Positions 1-9,870 of a stretch of 64,000 bases of DNA are shown here, one piece after another. Position numbers and translations under genes: made by a program. The stretch spans positions 2,689,528-2,753,527 of the forward strand of contig NC_014010.1 of the NCBI RefSeq assembly GCF_000024465.1, given 5' to 3'. The notes under the pieces were generated by a model. The model saw nothing but the letters and a program-made list of their open reading frames with translations. It was not told the DNA's origin and searched no databases. The stretch comes from Candidatus Puniceispirillum marinum IMCC1322 (GTDB taxonomy: Bacteria > Pseudomonadota > Alphaproteobacteria > Puniceispirillales > Puniceispirillaceae). Numbering within the stretch: position 1 is the first letter of the stretch; each line of letters begins with the position of its first letter.

Positions 1-62
1 ATAAAGAAACAGAAAGCGTGCCAGATAACGTGCCAGATAACGTGCCAGACAACCTATCGTAA
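1..62 (+). CDS. 3' end of an unidentified protein with VPDN repeats (partial)
   Basis: Reading from base 3 gives an open frame (KETES, then three VPDN units, then LS) closed by TAA at 60-62 and a second TAA at 63-65. Most of the gene lies upstream of the window, so no function can be given. The repeated polar tail suggests a disordered C-terminus. The tandem stops and the repeat kept in frame argue for a true gene end. The frame is short, so a chance reading cannot be excluded. Confidence 0.45.
   Translation, partial: KETESVPDNVPDNVPDNLS
18..53 (+). repeat. 12-bp direct repeat, three copies
   Basis: The unit gtgccagataac occurs at 18-29 and 30-41, and with one change (gtgccagacaac) at 42-53. 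It encodes VPDN in the partial frame ending at 62. A 12-bp period keeps the frame, consistent with slippage or recombination expanding a coding tail. Confidence 0.9.
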
Positions 63-142
63 TAAATGATGCAAAATCTGGACATTCAGGTTTCCCAATA
101 AGACATTTTAAAATCTGCATATCCAGTTTCTGCTGTTTTTAG

Positions 143-1675
<1,533 letters not shown>

Positions 1676-1750
1676 CGCATCAGACGTGGTTCACCATTTT
1701 CGGCTTTGTTTATGTGACGTTCGCCTATTTGAGATTTTAAGAGGATTACC

Positions 1751-3097
1751 ATGACGCCAGCCGCGCGTATTGCCGCCGTTATTGAAATATTACAGGACAT
1801 GCCCGATGGTCAGCTTGCCGGACAGGGCTTGCGTGCGGGCATGCAACGTCGGCGCTATGCTGGCTCGGGGGATCGCGCCGCCATTTCTACATTATTCTGG
1901 CAGGTCCAGCGCGCCAGAGCACGTATTGACTGGCATCTGGATGCTATTGCCGCTGACATATCGCCGCGTAATCAGGTGATTGCGGCATTGGTCATGATTG
2001 ATCAACAGCATGAAAATCTTGCACATCTTTTCACTGATACGATCACGCATGCCCCGCCAGCCTTGAATGATAATGAACAGGCCATGGCCGCCAATTTGGC
2101 AGAGCGGACACTTGATGATGCCAAAATGCCCGTTGATGTGGCACTTGAATGGCCAGAATTTCTGCTGGAAGATGCCCGCACAGCTATCAGCCGGGTCATC
2201 GATGATAAACAAAGCGTCGAGGCCGAGCTTGCCGCATTGCTTGACGAGGCACCAACCGATTTACGGATCAATCCGATCAAGCTGGATGATCGCCGTTTAC
2301 TGCGTGACCGTTTGGCAGGGCGTGGCATCAAATGCTATGCGACCAGCCTGTCACCTTGGGGAGTCAGACTGGCCAAACGCACCCGTACCGACGAATTGCA
2401 GGAATGGAAAAAAGGCCAGTTCGATATTCAGGATGAAGGCTCGCAAATTGCCGCCTTGCTGTGCGATGCCCGGCCAGGAATGCAGGTGGCTGATGTCTGC
2501 GCTGGTGCTGGTGGTAAATCGCTGGTCATGGCCGCGCGTATGCAGAATAAGGGGCGGGTTCTGGCCATTGATAGCAGTGCCGAACGGCTGGAACGAAGCG
2601 GCGAACGTTTGCGGCGTGCAGGCATCCATAATGTTGAACGTAAAGCGGTTGATGATAAATGGGGTACGCGAAAATGGCGTGCCAAATTTGATCGCGTGGT
2701 GATCGATGCACCTTGTTCTGGATCTGGCACTTGGCGACGGCAGGTTGATGCCAGATGGCGGCTGACCCCCGACATTCTGGCGCGTTATCAGGCAACCCAG
2801 CAAGGCTTGCTGGAAAAAGCACGCGCGATGGTGTTGCCGGGTGGGCGTATTATCTATATCACCTGTTCATTGCTGGCTAGCGAATGCGAAGCGCAGATTG
2901 CGGCGTTTATGGCTGATGCGCCCGAGCTTGAAATGGCTGATATTGGCGATATCTGGGATGATACGATTGGGCGTTTGAACGGGGGCGCCTGTCCGCAGAC
3001 CGCCACATTGAATGCCAGTGGCATGTTGCGGCTTTTGCCGCGCCGCGATAATACAGACGGATTTTTTATCGCAATCATTCAGGCGCGGCTAAGATGA
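1751..3097 (+). CDS. rsmB: RsmB-type 16S rRNA (cytosine-C5) methyltransferase
   Basis: SAM-dependent m5C methyltransferase of the RsmB/NOP2/Sun family, which modifies 16S rRNA (C967 in E. coli). The 448-residue protein has an N-terminal NusB-like helical region (about 1-140) and a C-terminal Rossmann methyltransferase domain. Visible motifs are the SAM site DVCAGAGGKSL, the motif IV catalytic-loop cysteine in DAPCSGSGTWRR, and the motif VI nucleophile cysteine in YITCSLL. The start at 1751 is preceded by AAGAGGA. The last 16 codons and the stop lie in the first copy of a 62-bp tandem duplication that continues past the gene, so the C-terminal tail is being copied into the intergenic space. 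Confidence 0.93.
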   Translation: MTPAARIAAVIEILQDMPDGQLAGQGLRAGMQRRRYAGSGDRAAISTLFWQVQRARARIDWHLDAIAADISPRNQVIAALVMIDQQHENLAHLFTDTITHAPPALNDNEQAMAANLAERTLDDAKMPVDVALEWPEFLLEDARTAISRVIDDKQSVEAELAALLDEAPTDLRINPIKLDDRRLLRDRLAGRGIKCYATSLSPWGVRLAKRTRTDELQEWKKGQFDIQDEGSQIAALLCDARPGMQVADVCAGAGGKSLVMAARMQNKGRVLAIDSSAERLERSGERLRRAGIHNVERKAVDDKWGTRKWRAKFDRVVIDAPCSGSGTWRRQVDARWRLTPDILARYQATQQGLLEKARAMVLPGGRIIYITCSLLASECEAQIAAFMADAPELEMADIGDIWDDTIGRLNGGACPQTATLNASGMLRLLPRRDNTDGFFIAIIQARLR

Positions 3098-3212
3098 TTG
3101 GGAGCCGCGATAATACAGACGGTTTCTTTATCGCAATCATTCAGGCGCGGCTAAGATGATTGGGAGCCGCGATAATACAGACGGTTTCTTTATCGCAATC
3201 ATTCAGGCGCGG
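3043..3212 (+). repeat. 62-bp tandem repeat, about 2.7 copies, spanning the rsmB stop codon
   Basis: Copy 1 is 3043-3104, copy 2 is 3105-3166 and a partial copy 3 is 3167-3212. Copies 2 and 3 are identical to each other over the shared length; copy 1 differs by a few bases (gatttttt versus gtttcttt). Each copy re-encodes the last residues of RsmB (DNTDGFFIAIIQAR). 62 is not a multiple of 3, so the copies are out of frame, and the stop in copy 1 ends translation. The unit starts and ends in CCGCG/GGAG, suggesting slippage or unequal recombination. Confidence 0.95.
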
Positions 3213-3269
3213 TTGCGGTGATCAAACGCACCAACTAGGCAGCACTAAGCAAGATATAAAGGGCATAGC

Positions 3270-4817
3270 ATGGCAGATACAATCCTGATTATCGATTTCG
3301 GATCGCAGGTAACACAACTTATCGCACGGCGGCTTCGTGAGGCTGGTGTCTATACTGAAATTCTGCCATGCACGACGGATCCTGAAAATATCAAAAACGC
3401 CGCACCGAATGGAATTATTCTGTCAGGTGGCCCCAATTCGGTGGCCATGGCCGATACGCCGCGCGCGCCGCAGATTGTCTTTGATATGCAGATCCCCGTG
3501 CTGGGCATCTGTTATGGTCAGCAGACAATGTGTCAACAGCTGGGCGGGCGTGTCGAACCCGGCACCAGCCGTGAATTTGGCCGCGCCGAGCTTGACGTGA
3601 CCGAAGAGTGCGCCCTGTTTGACGGGCTTTGGGCACAAGGCACCGCGCATACGGTCTGGATGAGTCATGGCGATCATGTCGCTGCCTTGCCAGACGGGTT
3701 TCGCGTGGTGGGTAAATCCGATGGTGCGCCTTTTGCCGCGGTGGCTGATGAAAGCCGACATTATTACGGCGTCCAGTTTCATCCCGAAGTTGTGCATACC
3801 AAGGATGGTGACAAGCTGCTGAGCCGTTTTGCGCTGGATATCTGTGGTTGTTCGGGAAGCTGGTCGATGGCGGCCTATCGGGCGCGTGCGATCGATGCGA
3901 TCCGCAAGCAAGTTGGTGACGCCAAGGTGATTTGCGGCCTGTCAGGCGGGGTTGATTCCTCGGTTACGGCGGTGCTGATCCATGAGGCGATTGGCGATCA
4001 GCTGACCTGTGTATTTGTCGATCATGGCTTGTTGCGCAAAGGCGAGGCCGAAGAAGTGGTGCGCCTGTTTGGCGGGCATTATAATATTCCCTTGATCCAC
4101 CGTGATGTGTCGGAGATGTTTCTGGAGCGCTTATCAGGCGTGTCCGACCCTGAGCAAAAGCGCAAGATCATCGGCGGTAGCTTTATCGAAGTGTTTGACG
4201 AAGAAGCCCAGAAGATCGACGGTGCCCGTTTTCTGGCACAAGGCACATTATATCCCGATGTGATCGAGAGCATATCGGCCGCAGGTGGCTCGGATGTGAC
4301 AATCAAGTCGCATCATAATGTTGGCGGTCTGCCCGATGATATGAAGCTGGATCTGGTTGAGCCATTGCGCGAATTGTTCAAGGATGAGGTGCGCAATCTG
4401 GGGCGCGAGCTGGGCTTGCCCGAAGTGCTGGTATCACGGCATCCATTTCCGGGGCCGGGGCTGGCCATTCGTATTCCGGGCGATATCACGCCGGAAAAGC
4501 TGGCTATTCTGCGCGAGGCCGATGCGGTCTATCTTGATGAAATCCGCAAGGCTGGCCTGTATGACGACATCTGGCAGGCCTTTGCCGTTCTGCTGCCGGT
4601 CAAAACCGTTGGCGTGATGGGCGATGCGCGGTCGTATGAATATGTCTGTGCGTTGCGGGCGGTGACCTCTAGCGATGGCATGACCGCCGAAAGCTATGGG
4701 TTCAGCCACGAATTTCTGGCGCGTACCGCCACCCGCATCATCAATGCGGTCAAAGGCGTCAACCGCGTTGTCTATGACGTGACATCCAAACCACCTGGAA
4801 CTATTGAGTGGGAATGA
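3270..4817 (+). CDS. guaA: GMP synthase (glutamine-hydrolysing)
   Basis: Converts XMP, glutamine and ATP to GMP. The 515-residue protein has an N-terminal class I glutamine amidotransferase with nucleophile Cys in GICYGQQ and His/Glu in QFHPEV. The ATP pyrophosphatase domain follows with the PP-loop GLSGGVDSS at about 228-236. The C-terminal dimerisation domain ends in the conserved [11 protein letters not shown] 3270 follows AAAGGG. The last four codons and stop (gagtgggaatga) form the left core of an integration site, so the island inserted here kept the gene intact. Confidence 0.97.
   Translation: MADTILIIDFGSQVTQLIARRLREAGVYTEILPCTTDPENIKNAAPNGIILSGGPNSVAMADTPRAPQIVFDMQIPVLGICYGQQTMCQQLGGRVEPGTSREFGRAELDVTEECALFDGLWAQGTAHTVWMSHGDHVAALPDGFRVVGKSDGAPFAAVADESRHYYGVQFHPEVVHTKDGDKLLSRFALDICGCSGSWSMAAYRARAIDAIRKQVGDAKVICGLSGGVDSSVTAVLIHEAIGDQLTCVFVDHGLLRKGEAEEVVRLFGGHYNIPLIHRDVSEMFLERLSGVSDPEQKRKIIGGSFIEVFDEEAQKIDGARFLAQGTLYPDVIESISAAGGSDVTIKSHHNVGGLPDDMKLDLVEPLRELFKDEVRNLGRELGLPEVLVSRHPFPGPGLAIRIPGDITPEKLAILREADAVYLDEIRKAGLYDDIWQAFAVLLPVKTVGVMGDARSYEYVCALRAVTSSDGMTAESYGFSHEFLARTATRIINAVKGVNRVVYDVTSKPPGTIEWE
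4806..4817 (+). other. attL core (left island boundary)
   Basis: gagtgggaatga covers the last codons of guaA (EWE, stop). The same 12 bases recur at 10083-10094. Just outside the core, att (4803-4805) matches ata (10080-10082) at two of three bases. Confidence 0.8.
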
Positions 4818-4866
4818 CGCACGATATAAAAACAGTTTATTTTCAATAACTTATTAATAAACTGGA

Positions 4867-5043
4867 TTTTCCAAGTTGCTTCCAATTATAATAAAAACAA
4901 CAAGTTAGAGTGGTGGGTTTCCAAGAAAGTTTCCAACTAACGGAACAATTGAATACAACTGTCTTTTGAGACGGAAATCCTTGTTCCTATTGGGTTTGAA
5001 GTCCTTTCTTTTGTTACTAACTACTTGGAAACTGGTTGGAAAC
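4867..5043. repeat. Left-end arm-type direct repeats (TTTCCAA family)
   Basis: Copies of TTTCCAA with flanking conservation lie at 4867-4875, 4917-4925 (GTTTCCAAG) and 4929-4937 (GTTTCCAAC). Inverted copies are at 5024-5032 (CTTGGAAAC) and 5035-5043 (GTTGGAAAC), the last ending two bases before the integrase ATG. Matching copies occur only near the right end (10015-10034). Clustered heptamers beside both att cores are what tyrosine integrase N-terminal domains bind. The pair abutting the start codon could let integrase repress its own gene. The role is inferred from position and repetition. Confidence 0.6.
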
Positions 5044-5044
5044 T

Positions 5045-6301
5045 ATGGAACGGAAAAAACACGCAAAACCACGCAAGGGATTCAAGACAGAGGATTCTTC
5101 TGCGTATCTAGACCAACACCCAATCTTGGGTGACAAGGGGATGATTTACATCACACCCTATTCAAATGGTAAGTGGTATTTCCGAACATGGATTTCAGAG
5201 GAAGGTAAGTATCTTCGCAAGAGTCTACGCACTACCGACAAACGCGATGCAATCCGTCTTGCAGAACAAGAATATCTCAATGTTTATGCGACCATCCAAA
5301 AAGGTCATAAAGTATTTGGTTTGAAGTGGAGTGAACTTTGTGAAGAGTTCATCAATCACAAACAACAAGATGTAGAGGTAGGACGCATCAAAGAGTCTCG
5401 TCTTAACACCATCAAGACGCAGATTAACCGGTGGATTATTCCCTACCTAACTCCAACAAAGAAGATTTCTGAACTGGATGTGGAGTCATTCCGTGACTAT
5501 TACTACTACAGGAAACAGAAGACCAATAACCAAGTGTTAGATGTGACACTTCGCAACGAACATACGACAATCAATGCAATCTCTAGGTTTGGTTATCGTA
5601 AGGGTTATATCCCTTTTCCAGATTTCAACTTTGACCCAATCAAGATAATTGAACCCCCAAGAAGAGACACCTTCACCGTTGAAGAGTATCAAATCTTTTA
5701 CAAAAAGATGCGTGATTGGGTAGATAACGCACAGGACAAACAAGAAGAATATATGCGTCCTTTGATAAGAGACTTCATTCTTCTCAAGTCAAATACCTGT
5801 ATGCGTTTTGGTGAGATAAACCAACTTAAATGGAAGATGGTGAAGACCAAGAGAATAAACGGTCAAAACCTTGTTTGGATAGAGTTACCAGCAGATATTT
5901 GTAAAAACAAAAAATCACGAGAGTTCTGGAGTCGTGGTGGTCAATACATTGACCGTTTGAAGAAGTATGCATCACATCAAGACAAAGACTCATATGTCTT
6001 TTCACACCCCAAGTTTGATAGACCACTTGCAAGGGCAACCTATTACAAATACTGGAAGAATCTTCTTGAGTTCAGTGGTTTTAACAAACTAGAAAAAGAA
6101 CTCACTTACTATTCCCTTAGACACTTTGGTATCACTGCAAGACTTCTTGCAAAAGTTCCTATCTACGATGTTGCAAAAATGGCAGGAACGAATGTGCAGT
6201 TCATTGAACAGCACTACGAACACCTTGAGATGGATAAGTTGGTTCAGAACGCATTGAAGGGTTTCAAGGTGGATGAGAATGGATTTGTTCTTGGTGAATA
6301 A
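5045..6301 (+). CDS. int: Tyrosine-type site-specific integrase
   Basis: Phage-type integrase likely to have inserted this island. The 418-residue product has an N-terminal arm-binding region rich in Lys/Arg, a SAM-like core-binding domain around 90-190, and a C-terminal catalytic domain. Visible catalytic residues are Arg254 in TCMRFGE, the box II SLRHFG motif (Arg359, His360; the usual first His is Tyr), and the nucleophile Tyr391 in EQHYEHLEM. A TTG start at 5036 in the same frame would add only three residues; ATG 5045 is preferred. The gene reads away from attL and its promoter region overlaps the arm-type repeats. Codon use and base composition differ from guaA. Confidence 0.92.
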   Translation: MERKKHAKPRKGFKTEDSSAYLDQHPILGDKGMIYITPYSNGKWYFRTWISEEGKYLRKSLRTTDKRDAIRLAEQEYLNVYATIQKGHKVFGLKWSELCEEFINHKQQDVEVGRIKESRLNTIKTQINRWIIPYLTPTKKISELDVESFRDYYYYRKQKTNNQVLDVTLRNEHTTINAISRFGYRKGYIPFPDFNFDPIKIIEPPRRDTFTVEEYQIFYKKMRDWVDNAQDKQEEYMRPLIRDFILLKSNTCMRFGEINQLKWKMVKTKRINGQNLVWIELPADICKNKKSREFWSRGGQYIDRLKKYASHQDKDSYVFSHPKFDRPLARATYYKYWKNLLEFSGFNKLEKELTYYSLRHFGITARLLAKVPIYDVAKMAGTNVQFIEQHYEHLEMDKLVQNALKGFKVDENGFVLGE

Positions 6302-6383
6302 CCACCTAATATTGGTTGCAAATTAGAACACTCATTGGGGTTTCAGATGACTAAATAGTTTCAGATAACTATGGAGTCATTAA

Positions 6384-6842
6384 ATGAAAAATCTAAAAAA
6401 ATCACAGTTACACAATCAAAAGATGTTTCCTGTCTTTTGTGAGAATATCCTTACTAACGGATGCGGCACCTTTGAAGACCTTGCAAAGGCACTGGATAAA
6501 GCAGGGATAAAAAACTATTACGGCAAACCTTACACCGTAAACAATCTCTATCAGTTGAAACATCAGTGGAATAAAGTTTCTAAGGATGAAGATTTTCGGC
6601 AGGAATACATTGAAGAATTTCTTCCAGATAAACCGTCCATCTATTCTAATGATTCAGAACCAGATGATGTTTTATCAGAAGTTCGGACGGATGCAGAACA
6701 GTTCAAATTCATAGAAGAACATCGCAAGGGTGAGAACTTCTCTGAAAAGAAGAAAAGAGAGACCCAAGACAAGTTTCTAGAAAAGTTATCCAAACGAGAA
6801 GAATTTGAACCTATTGTTAGAGTGTTCCTAAGAAATTCCTAA
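6384..6842 (+). CDS. Island protein with a recombinase-like helix-turn-helix segment
   Basis: 152 residues, not recognised as a named family. Residues about 28-60 (FEDLAKALDKAGIKNYYGKPY) resemble the helical DNA-binding segment found in many serine recombinases and regulators (ALNxxGIxTxxGKxW). The C-terminal half is highly charged (Glu/Lys) and probably helical. It lies 82 bases after the integrase, in the same direction, so it may be a directionality or regulatory factor. That is inference from position and the HTH-like segment only. Confidence 0.6.
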   Translation: MKNLKKSQLHNQKMFPVFCENILTNGCGTFEDLAKALDKAGIKNYYGKPYTVNNLYQLKHQWNKVSKDEDFRQEYIEEFLPDKPSIYSNDSEPDDVLSEVRTDAEQFKFIEEHRKGENFSEKKKRETQDKFLEKLSKREEFEPIVRVFLRNS

Positions 6843-6889
6843 AATCGTGTCTAAGTAACTATGTCGGATATGAAAAAGGGGAAAAAGAA

Positions 6890-7006
6890 ATGACTAATAA
6901 AACCTCTTTATTATGGAATTTCTTGAGACCATTGATACTAGATGGAACATTAAAACCTTTATGGTTACCAGATGACTTTTACACTTCGGAAGGTGAGTCA
7001 CCGTGA
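6890..7006 (+). CDS. Possible 38-residue small protein
   Basis: An ATG at 6890 opens 38 codons (MTNKTSLLWNFLRPLILDG at the start) ending in TGA at 7004-7006. It overlaps by ATGA the stop of a ten-codon basic mini-ORF starting at 6861 (MSDMKKGKKK), a layout suited to translational coupling. A purine-rich GGGG stretch precedes it. No homology is claimed. The stop falls within a perfect hairpin (6997-7012), so the region may instead be a structured RNA. Confidence 0.3.
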   Translation: MTNKTSLLWNFLRPLILDGTLKPLWLPDDFYTSEGESP

Positions 7007-7033
7007 GGTGACGAACTTGAACCGTAGGTTCAA
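6997..7033 (+). other. Two consecutive perfect hairpins
   Basis: GTCACC-gtga-GGTGAC (6997-7012) and TTGAACC-gta-GGTTCAA (7017-7033) follow one another inside the 368-base gap between the genes ending at 6842 and starting at 7211. With the terminator at 7099-7124 they suggest a structured transcript, either a small RNA or a 3' UTR. Confidence 0.5.
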
Positions 7034-7098
7034 CCTAATAACTTTTTGCAGATGATGACTGACGATTGATTTCTCCATTTGTAATGACTTTAGAGACA

Positions 7099-7124
7099 GG
7101 GATAGGGAAACCTATCCCTTTTTC
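7099..7124 (+). terminator. Rho-independent terminator
   Basis: GGGATAGG (7099-7106), loop GAAA, CCTATCCC (7111-7118): a perfect 8-bp stem with a stable tetraloop, followed by TTTTTCTTT. It ends transcription from the integrase side before the next gene cluster at 7211. Confidence 0.85.
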
Positions 7125-7210
7125 TTTCACACCCCCTCAGAACCCCTAGAAACTCGTCTGAGTGCGTATTTGGAACGCATAAATACTTCTACCAACACCA
7201 GTAGGAGTAA

Positions 7211-7399
7211 ATGATGAAGAAATATGAATACCAACGCAGTATTAGATTTACCGAACCTGTCAGAGAGTCTCTGGAAGAGATTTGTGACGCATATCGTATC
7301 AATGAATCTGATTACATCCGTATCTCAGTTCAGAGATGCCTGATGAATGATTTAGAAAACATAGGACTATCACCAAAGTTCCCTATTTTGGGGTTTTGA
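7211..7399 (+). CDS. Small ribbon-helix-helix-like island protein
   Basis: 62 residues. The pattern of a short basic strand (YQRSIRFTEPV) and two helices (RESLEEICDAYRI, SDYIRISVQRCLMNDL) fits a small Arc/MetJ-type DNA-binding fold. It is first in a tight cluster: the next gene starts 2 bases after the stop. It follows a strong terminator, so it probably has its own promoter in 7125-7210. AGTAGGAG sits just upstream of the ATG. The fold is inferred by eye. Confidence 0.6.
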   Translation: MMKKYEYQRSIRFTEPVRESLEEICDAYRINESDYIRISVQRCLMNDLENIGLSPKFPILGF

Positions 7400-7400
7400 T

Positions 7401-7766
7401 ATGTCAAACTTAGTAGAACAAACCAGACAGTATCTAAACGAGACACCAGACGATTTAGAGACAGAATTCCTTAATGAAGTGGTTTCGTTAAGAACTGGTG
7501 CAATCGTTGTAGGGTTAGGGAAGGTCAAACAGTATGCAAACAAGATTGACCAAGAGGTTGCAAAACTAAAACGAGATGCATCTGACCTTAGAAAGAGTTC
7601 ACCAGAAGATGCACCGTCACACATCGCAGATGCATTAGATGCGATGGGTAAGTTGTTTTATCTGCAAAGGAAGATGCAGATGTATTCTGCACTGACTGCT
7701 GCTGCAACAGGTTTAGGGGTAGATAAGTCAAATAAGATACTAAAGAAACTGGAGAGGAAACGATGA
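7401..7766 (+). CDS. Helical island protein of unknown function
   Basis: 121 residues, predicted mostly alpha-helical, with an acidic N-terminus (LNETPDDLETEFLNEVV) and a basic C-terminus (KILKKLERKR). No family recognised. It starts 2 bases after the upstream gene and overlaps the next by 4 bases (ATGA), so the cluster is co-translated. Small helical proteins of this kind are common in marine phages and their satellites. Confidence 0.6.
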   Translation: MSNLVEQTRQYLNETPDDLETEFLNEVVSLRTGAIVVGLGKVKQYANKIDQEVAKLKRDASDLRKSSPEDAPSHIADALDAMGKLFYLQRKMQMYSALTAAATGLGVDKSNKILKKLERKR

Positions 7767-7957
7767 AACACCCAATGACAGGTGGTCTTGCATCAATCCT
7801 CTACAACGATGAACAAAAAAGGTTAGAAAAACAGAGACGCAGAGAAACCTTAGACCGTCAAAATGATGAAGTTATGAAACGCACTGCGACACGATACGAC
7901 CCTATTCCAGATATGAAGGATGCATATGCCAGAGTAAGGGAGAGGGGAAATGCTTAA
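7763..7957 (+). CDS. Small charged island protein
   Basis: 64 residues (MKHPMTGGLASILYNDEQ...), rich in Arg/Lys/Glu/Asp with a long helical middle (KRLEKQRRRETLDRQNDEV). The start overlaps the preceding stop by 4 bases, which supports it as a translated gene. No domain recognised. Confidence 0.55.
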   Translation: MKHPMTGGLASILYNDEQKRLEKQRRRETLDRQNDEVMKRTATRYDPIPDMKDAYARVRERGNA

Positions 7958-8141
7958 GATTATCCAGACGAATACAAGGACTTTATCCGTAGAACTAGTG
8001 GAAGATGTGTCTAGGTGCGTAACATTTACGCATGGTGCGTATAAATATATGCGAGATAACTCCTGTCTTGCGACAAGTTATGTGATTTCTTGGTCATGGA
8101 TAGGGGGAAGTGACGGAAGATTTCACCAACGACTCCATTGA
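7950..8141 (+). CDS. Possible small island ORF
   Basis: 63 residues starting MLKIIQTNTRTLSVELVEDV. It overlaps the end of the previous gene by 8 bases and has GAGAGGGGAA upstream, which favours translation. The C-terminal part looks unconstrained and no family is recognised, so it could be a remnant. The 147 bases between its stop and 8289 show only a weak inverted repeat around 8117-8148. Confidence 0.35.
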   Translation: MLKIIQTNTRTLSVELVEDVSRCVTFTHGAYKYMRDNSCLATSYVISWSWIGGSDGRFHQRLH

Positions 8142-8288
8142 AATCGTCATTTCCCCAATTTGCGTAAAAAACTTCAAAAGATGTTTTTTAATATGATTGT
8201 GTTGGGTTCAAAACCAGTTATCTATCGTCTTGTCAATGCAATCTAATCTATCCTACAGTAATAGGATTGTTGTTTTTTTTTATACACA

Positions 8289-9110
8289 TCAATTTGAGAT
8301 TAGAGATTTTTTTACCCAAATCATTAACGGTCTAGTGAATACCTCTGCTGTCGTGACTTCTGAGTTCCAAACCAATTTAATGCTTGAAACTTTTGAGATA
8401 TTTTTTCTAGTTAAATATTTGAAATACATCGATGAAGAAATTGTTTCGGTCGTTTCAGTTCCATTAACTAGAAATTTATATGTAACGGTGTCTGTGTTTC
8501 TAATAGGAATGGAAATATTCTCGATATCTATTGGGTTGGTAAAGTTAATCAAAAAAATCTGATTTTCAGAGAGAGTCTGACTGTGTGTCAGTTTCGCAAA
8601 TAGATTGTTTGAGAAAAGAAATGGACTTTTAGTTTCTATCTTTTTGAAATAATTATCGAAACCAGCACGGGCAATGTTTTGATATTTAGAATTTTTAAAC
8701 CTTAACCCGATTTCATAGTGACTTCCAGAAGAGGTGAAAACTGAGAGAATCTGAGGTGGTTTATTAATAGAAATTGTCTTGCTTGAACAAAATGAACCAC
8801 CAGAAAATTTTTCTTTTTGAACATTTGAGTGCATTCCAGTAATCCATAGTGGGGCAAAATGTCCTGACTTAGAATTTGCAAATAAATCCACATGCTCATT
8901 CGATTCACCATGGGAACTAGTGCCTGCAGTGAGACAATGGTTATAAATTAAGAGTTCAGTATCCTCGGGTAATAATGTCTCCAAATCCAATGCAGAACTT
9001 TCATTGAATTCAAGTTGATAAGAGTTGTCATCTAAAGCAATTTCATTAGATGCCCACACACTTGAGTTGAATAAAACTATAAGGATAATAAATGTCTGCA
9101 AAAATCTCAT
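8289..9110 (-). CDS. Secreted island protein of unknown function
   Basis: 273 residues encoded opposite to the other island genes. The N-terminus is a clean signal peptide (MRFLQTFIILIVLFNSSVWA, then SNEI), so the product is exported. The mature part is rich in Ser/Thr/Asn with many beta-prone segments and two cysteines around residues 59 and 107, suggesting a beta-sandwich or adhesin-like fold. No domain is recognised. A plus-strand ORF at 8197-8562 overlaps its 3' end and is taken as a shadow. It may be a cargo or cell-surface gene of the island. Confidence 0.65.
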   Translation of the reverse strand: MRFLQTFIILIVLFNSSVWASNEIALDDNSYQLEFNESSALDLETLLPEDTELLIYNHCLTAGTSSHGESNEHVDLFANSKSGHFAPLWITGMHSNVQKEKFSGGSFCSSKTISINKPPQILSVFTSSGSHYEIGLRFKNSKYQNIARAGFDNYFKKIETKSPFLFSNNLFAKLTHSQTLSENQIFLINFTNPIDIENISIPIRNTDTVTYKFLVNGTETTETISSSMYFKYLTRKNISKVSSIKLVWNSEVTTAEVFTRPLMIWVKKSLISN

Positions 9111-9142
9111 AAATTACATTGTTTCTTATTAAAGAGTTTTGG

Positions 9143-9388
9143 TCAACGATAACGGTAGACAGACGCAACACCTATACCCAACTTCTTTGCAATCTCACTA
9201 GGTTTCATACCTTGATTGGTCAACTCAACAATCTCTGCTGAATGATTCTTTGCAGTAGGAACACGACCCTTGAACTTACCTTCTGCCTTTGCCTTTGCAA
9301 TACCTACCTTCTGTCTTTCAAGAAGGATTTCTCTTTCAAATTGGTAAATAGAACCGAGTAGGTTGTGGATACAGTCCAACAAACGCAT
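9143..9388 (-). pseudogene. C-terminal fragment of a serine recombinase (resolvase/invertase)
   Basis: 81 residues match only the last part of small serine recombinases: the end of the long helix (LLGSIYQFEREILLERQKVGIAKAKAEG), then a helix-turn-helix (PSEIAKKLGIGVASVYRYR). The catalytic N-terminal domain of about 110 residues, with the active Ser, is absent. The open frame stops at the point where an unrelated protein frame on the other strand begins (about 9385), so it was cut by a rearrangement. The remaining piece cannot be an active recombinase but could still bind DNA. Confidence 0.8.
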
Positions 9389-9869
9389 CTACTTTTATTG
9401 GTATTCGTTCCTTCAACTTGCAGAACAAGACCCAACCAGAAAAGTTAACTGGAAACTTTACGAAGGATGGGGTGGTGCAGATGTTGTTCTGAATACCAAG
9501 TTTGATACATGGTGGAACACGCACTGGAAGGACTTGTTTGGTATCCCTAAAGAGGGAGATAAACCTAAGTTCCCTCTATCTACAAAAAAACCAAAGGAAC
9601 AAGGACTCCGACTTGCACTCTTAATTTATGAGAGACGAGGGTTGGGGGATATGTGGACTATTGCGAAGAATATCGCACGATATGAGAGAAGGACACGCAA
9701 GAGAGGTCTGACTGTAATTCCATTTGGTGATGCGTTTTATAGTGAGTGGAAACGCAAAGACCCAATCACTAGAAGTGTCATCAAACGAAATGCACAATCC
9801 AGAACTGCGAGATATATGCATCGTGCAGAAGAATTATTGGATGGTGTTTGTGAAGGAGTTTTTCCATGA
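9363..9869 (+). pseudogene. N-terminally truncated unknown island protein
   Basis: The frame encodes a Trp/Tyr-rich protein (FYWYSFLQLAEQDP, FDTWWNTHWKDLFG, FPLSTKKP, IPFGDAFYSEWKRKDP) with no usable ATG near its start: the only initiator at this end is a TTG at 9363, inside sequence that encodes the recombinase fragment on the other strand. It looks like the C-terminal 160 residues of a longer protein joined to the recombinase remnant. The conserved-looking basic core suggests nucleic-acid binding, but no family is recognised. A start at the TTG could still give a product. Confidence 0.55.
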
Positions 9870-9870
9870 A

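Noticed and set aside
8197..8562. 121-residue plus-strand ORF in the island
   Set aside because: It overlaps the 3' end of the signal-peptide-bearing gene on the minus strand and lacks a good ribosome site; hydrophobicity reflects the complementary strand.
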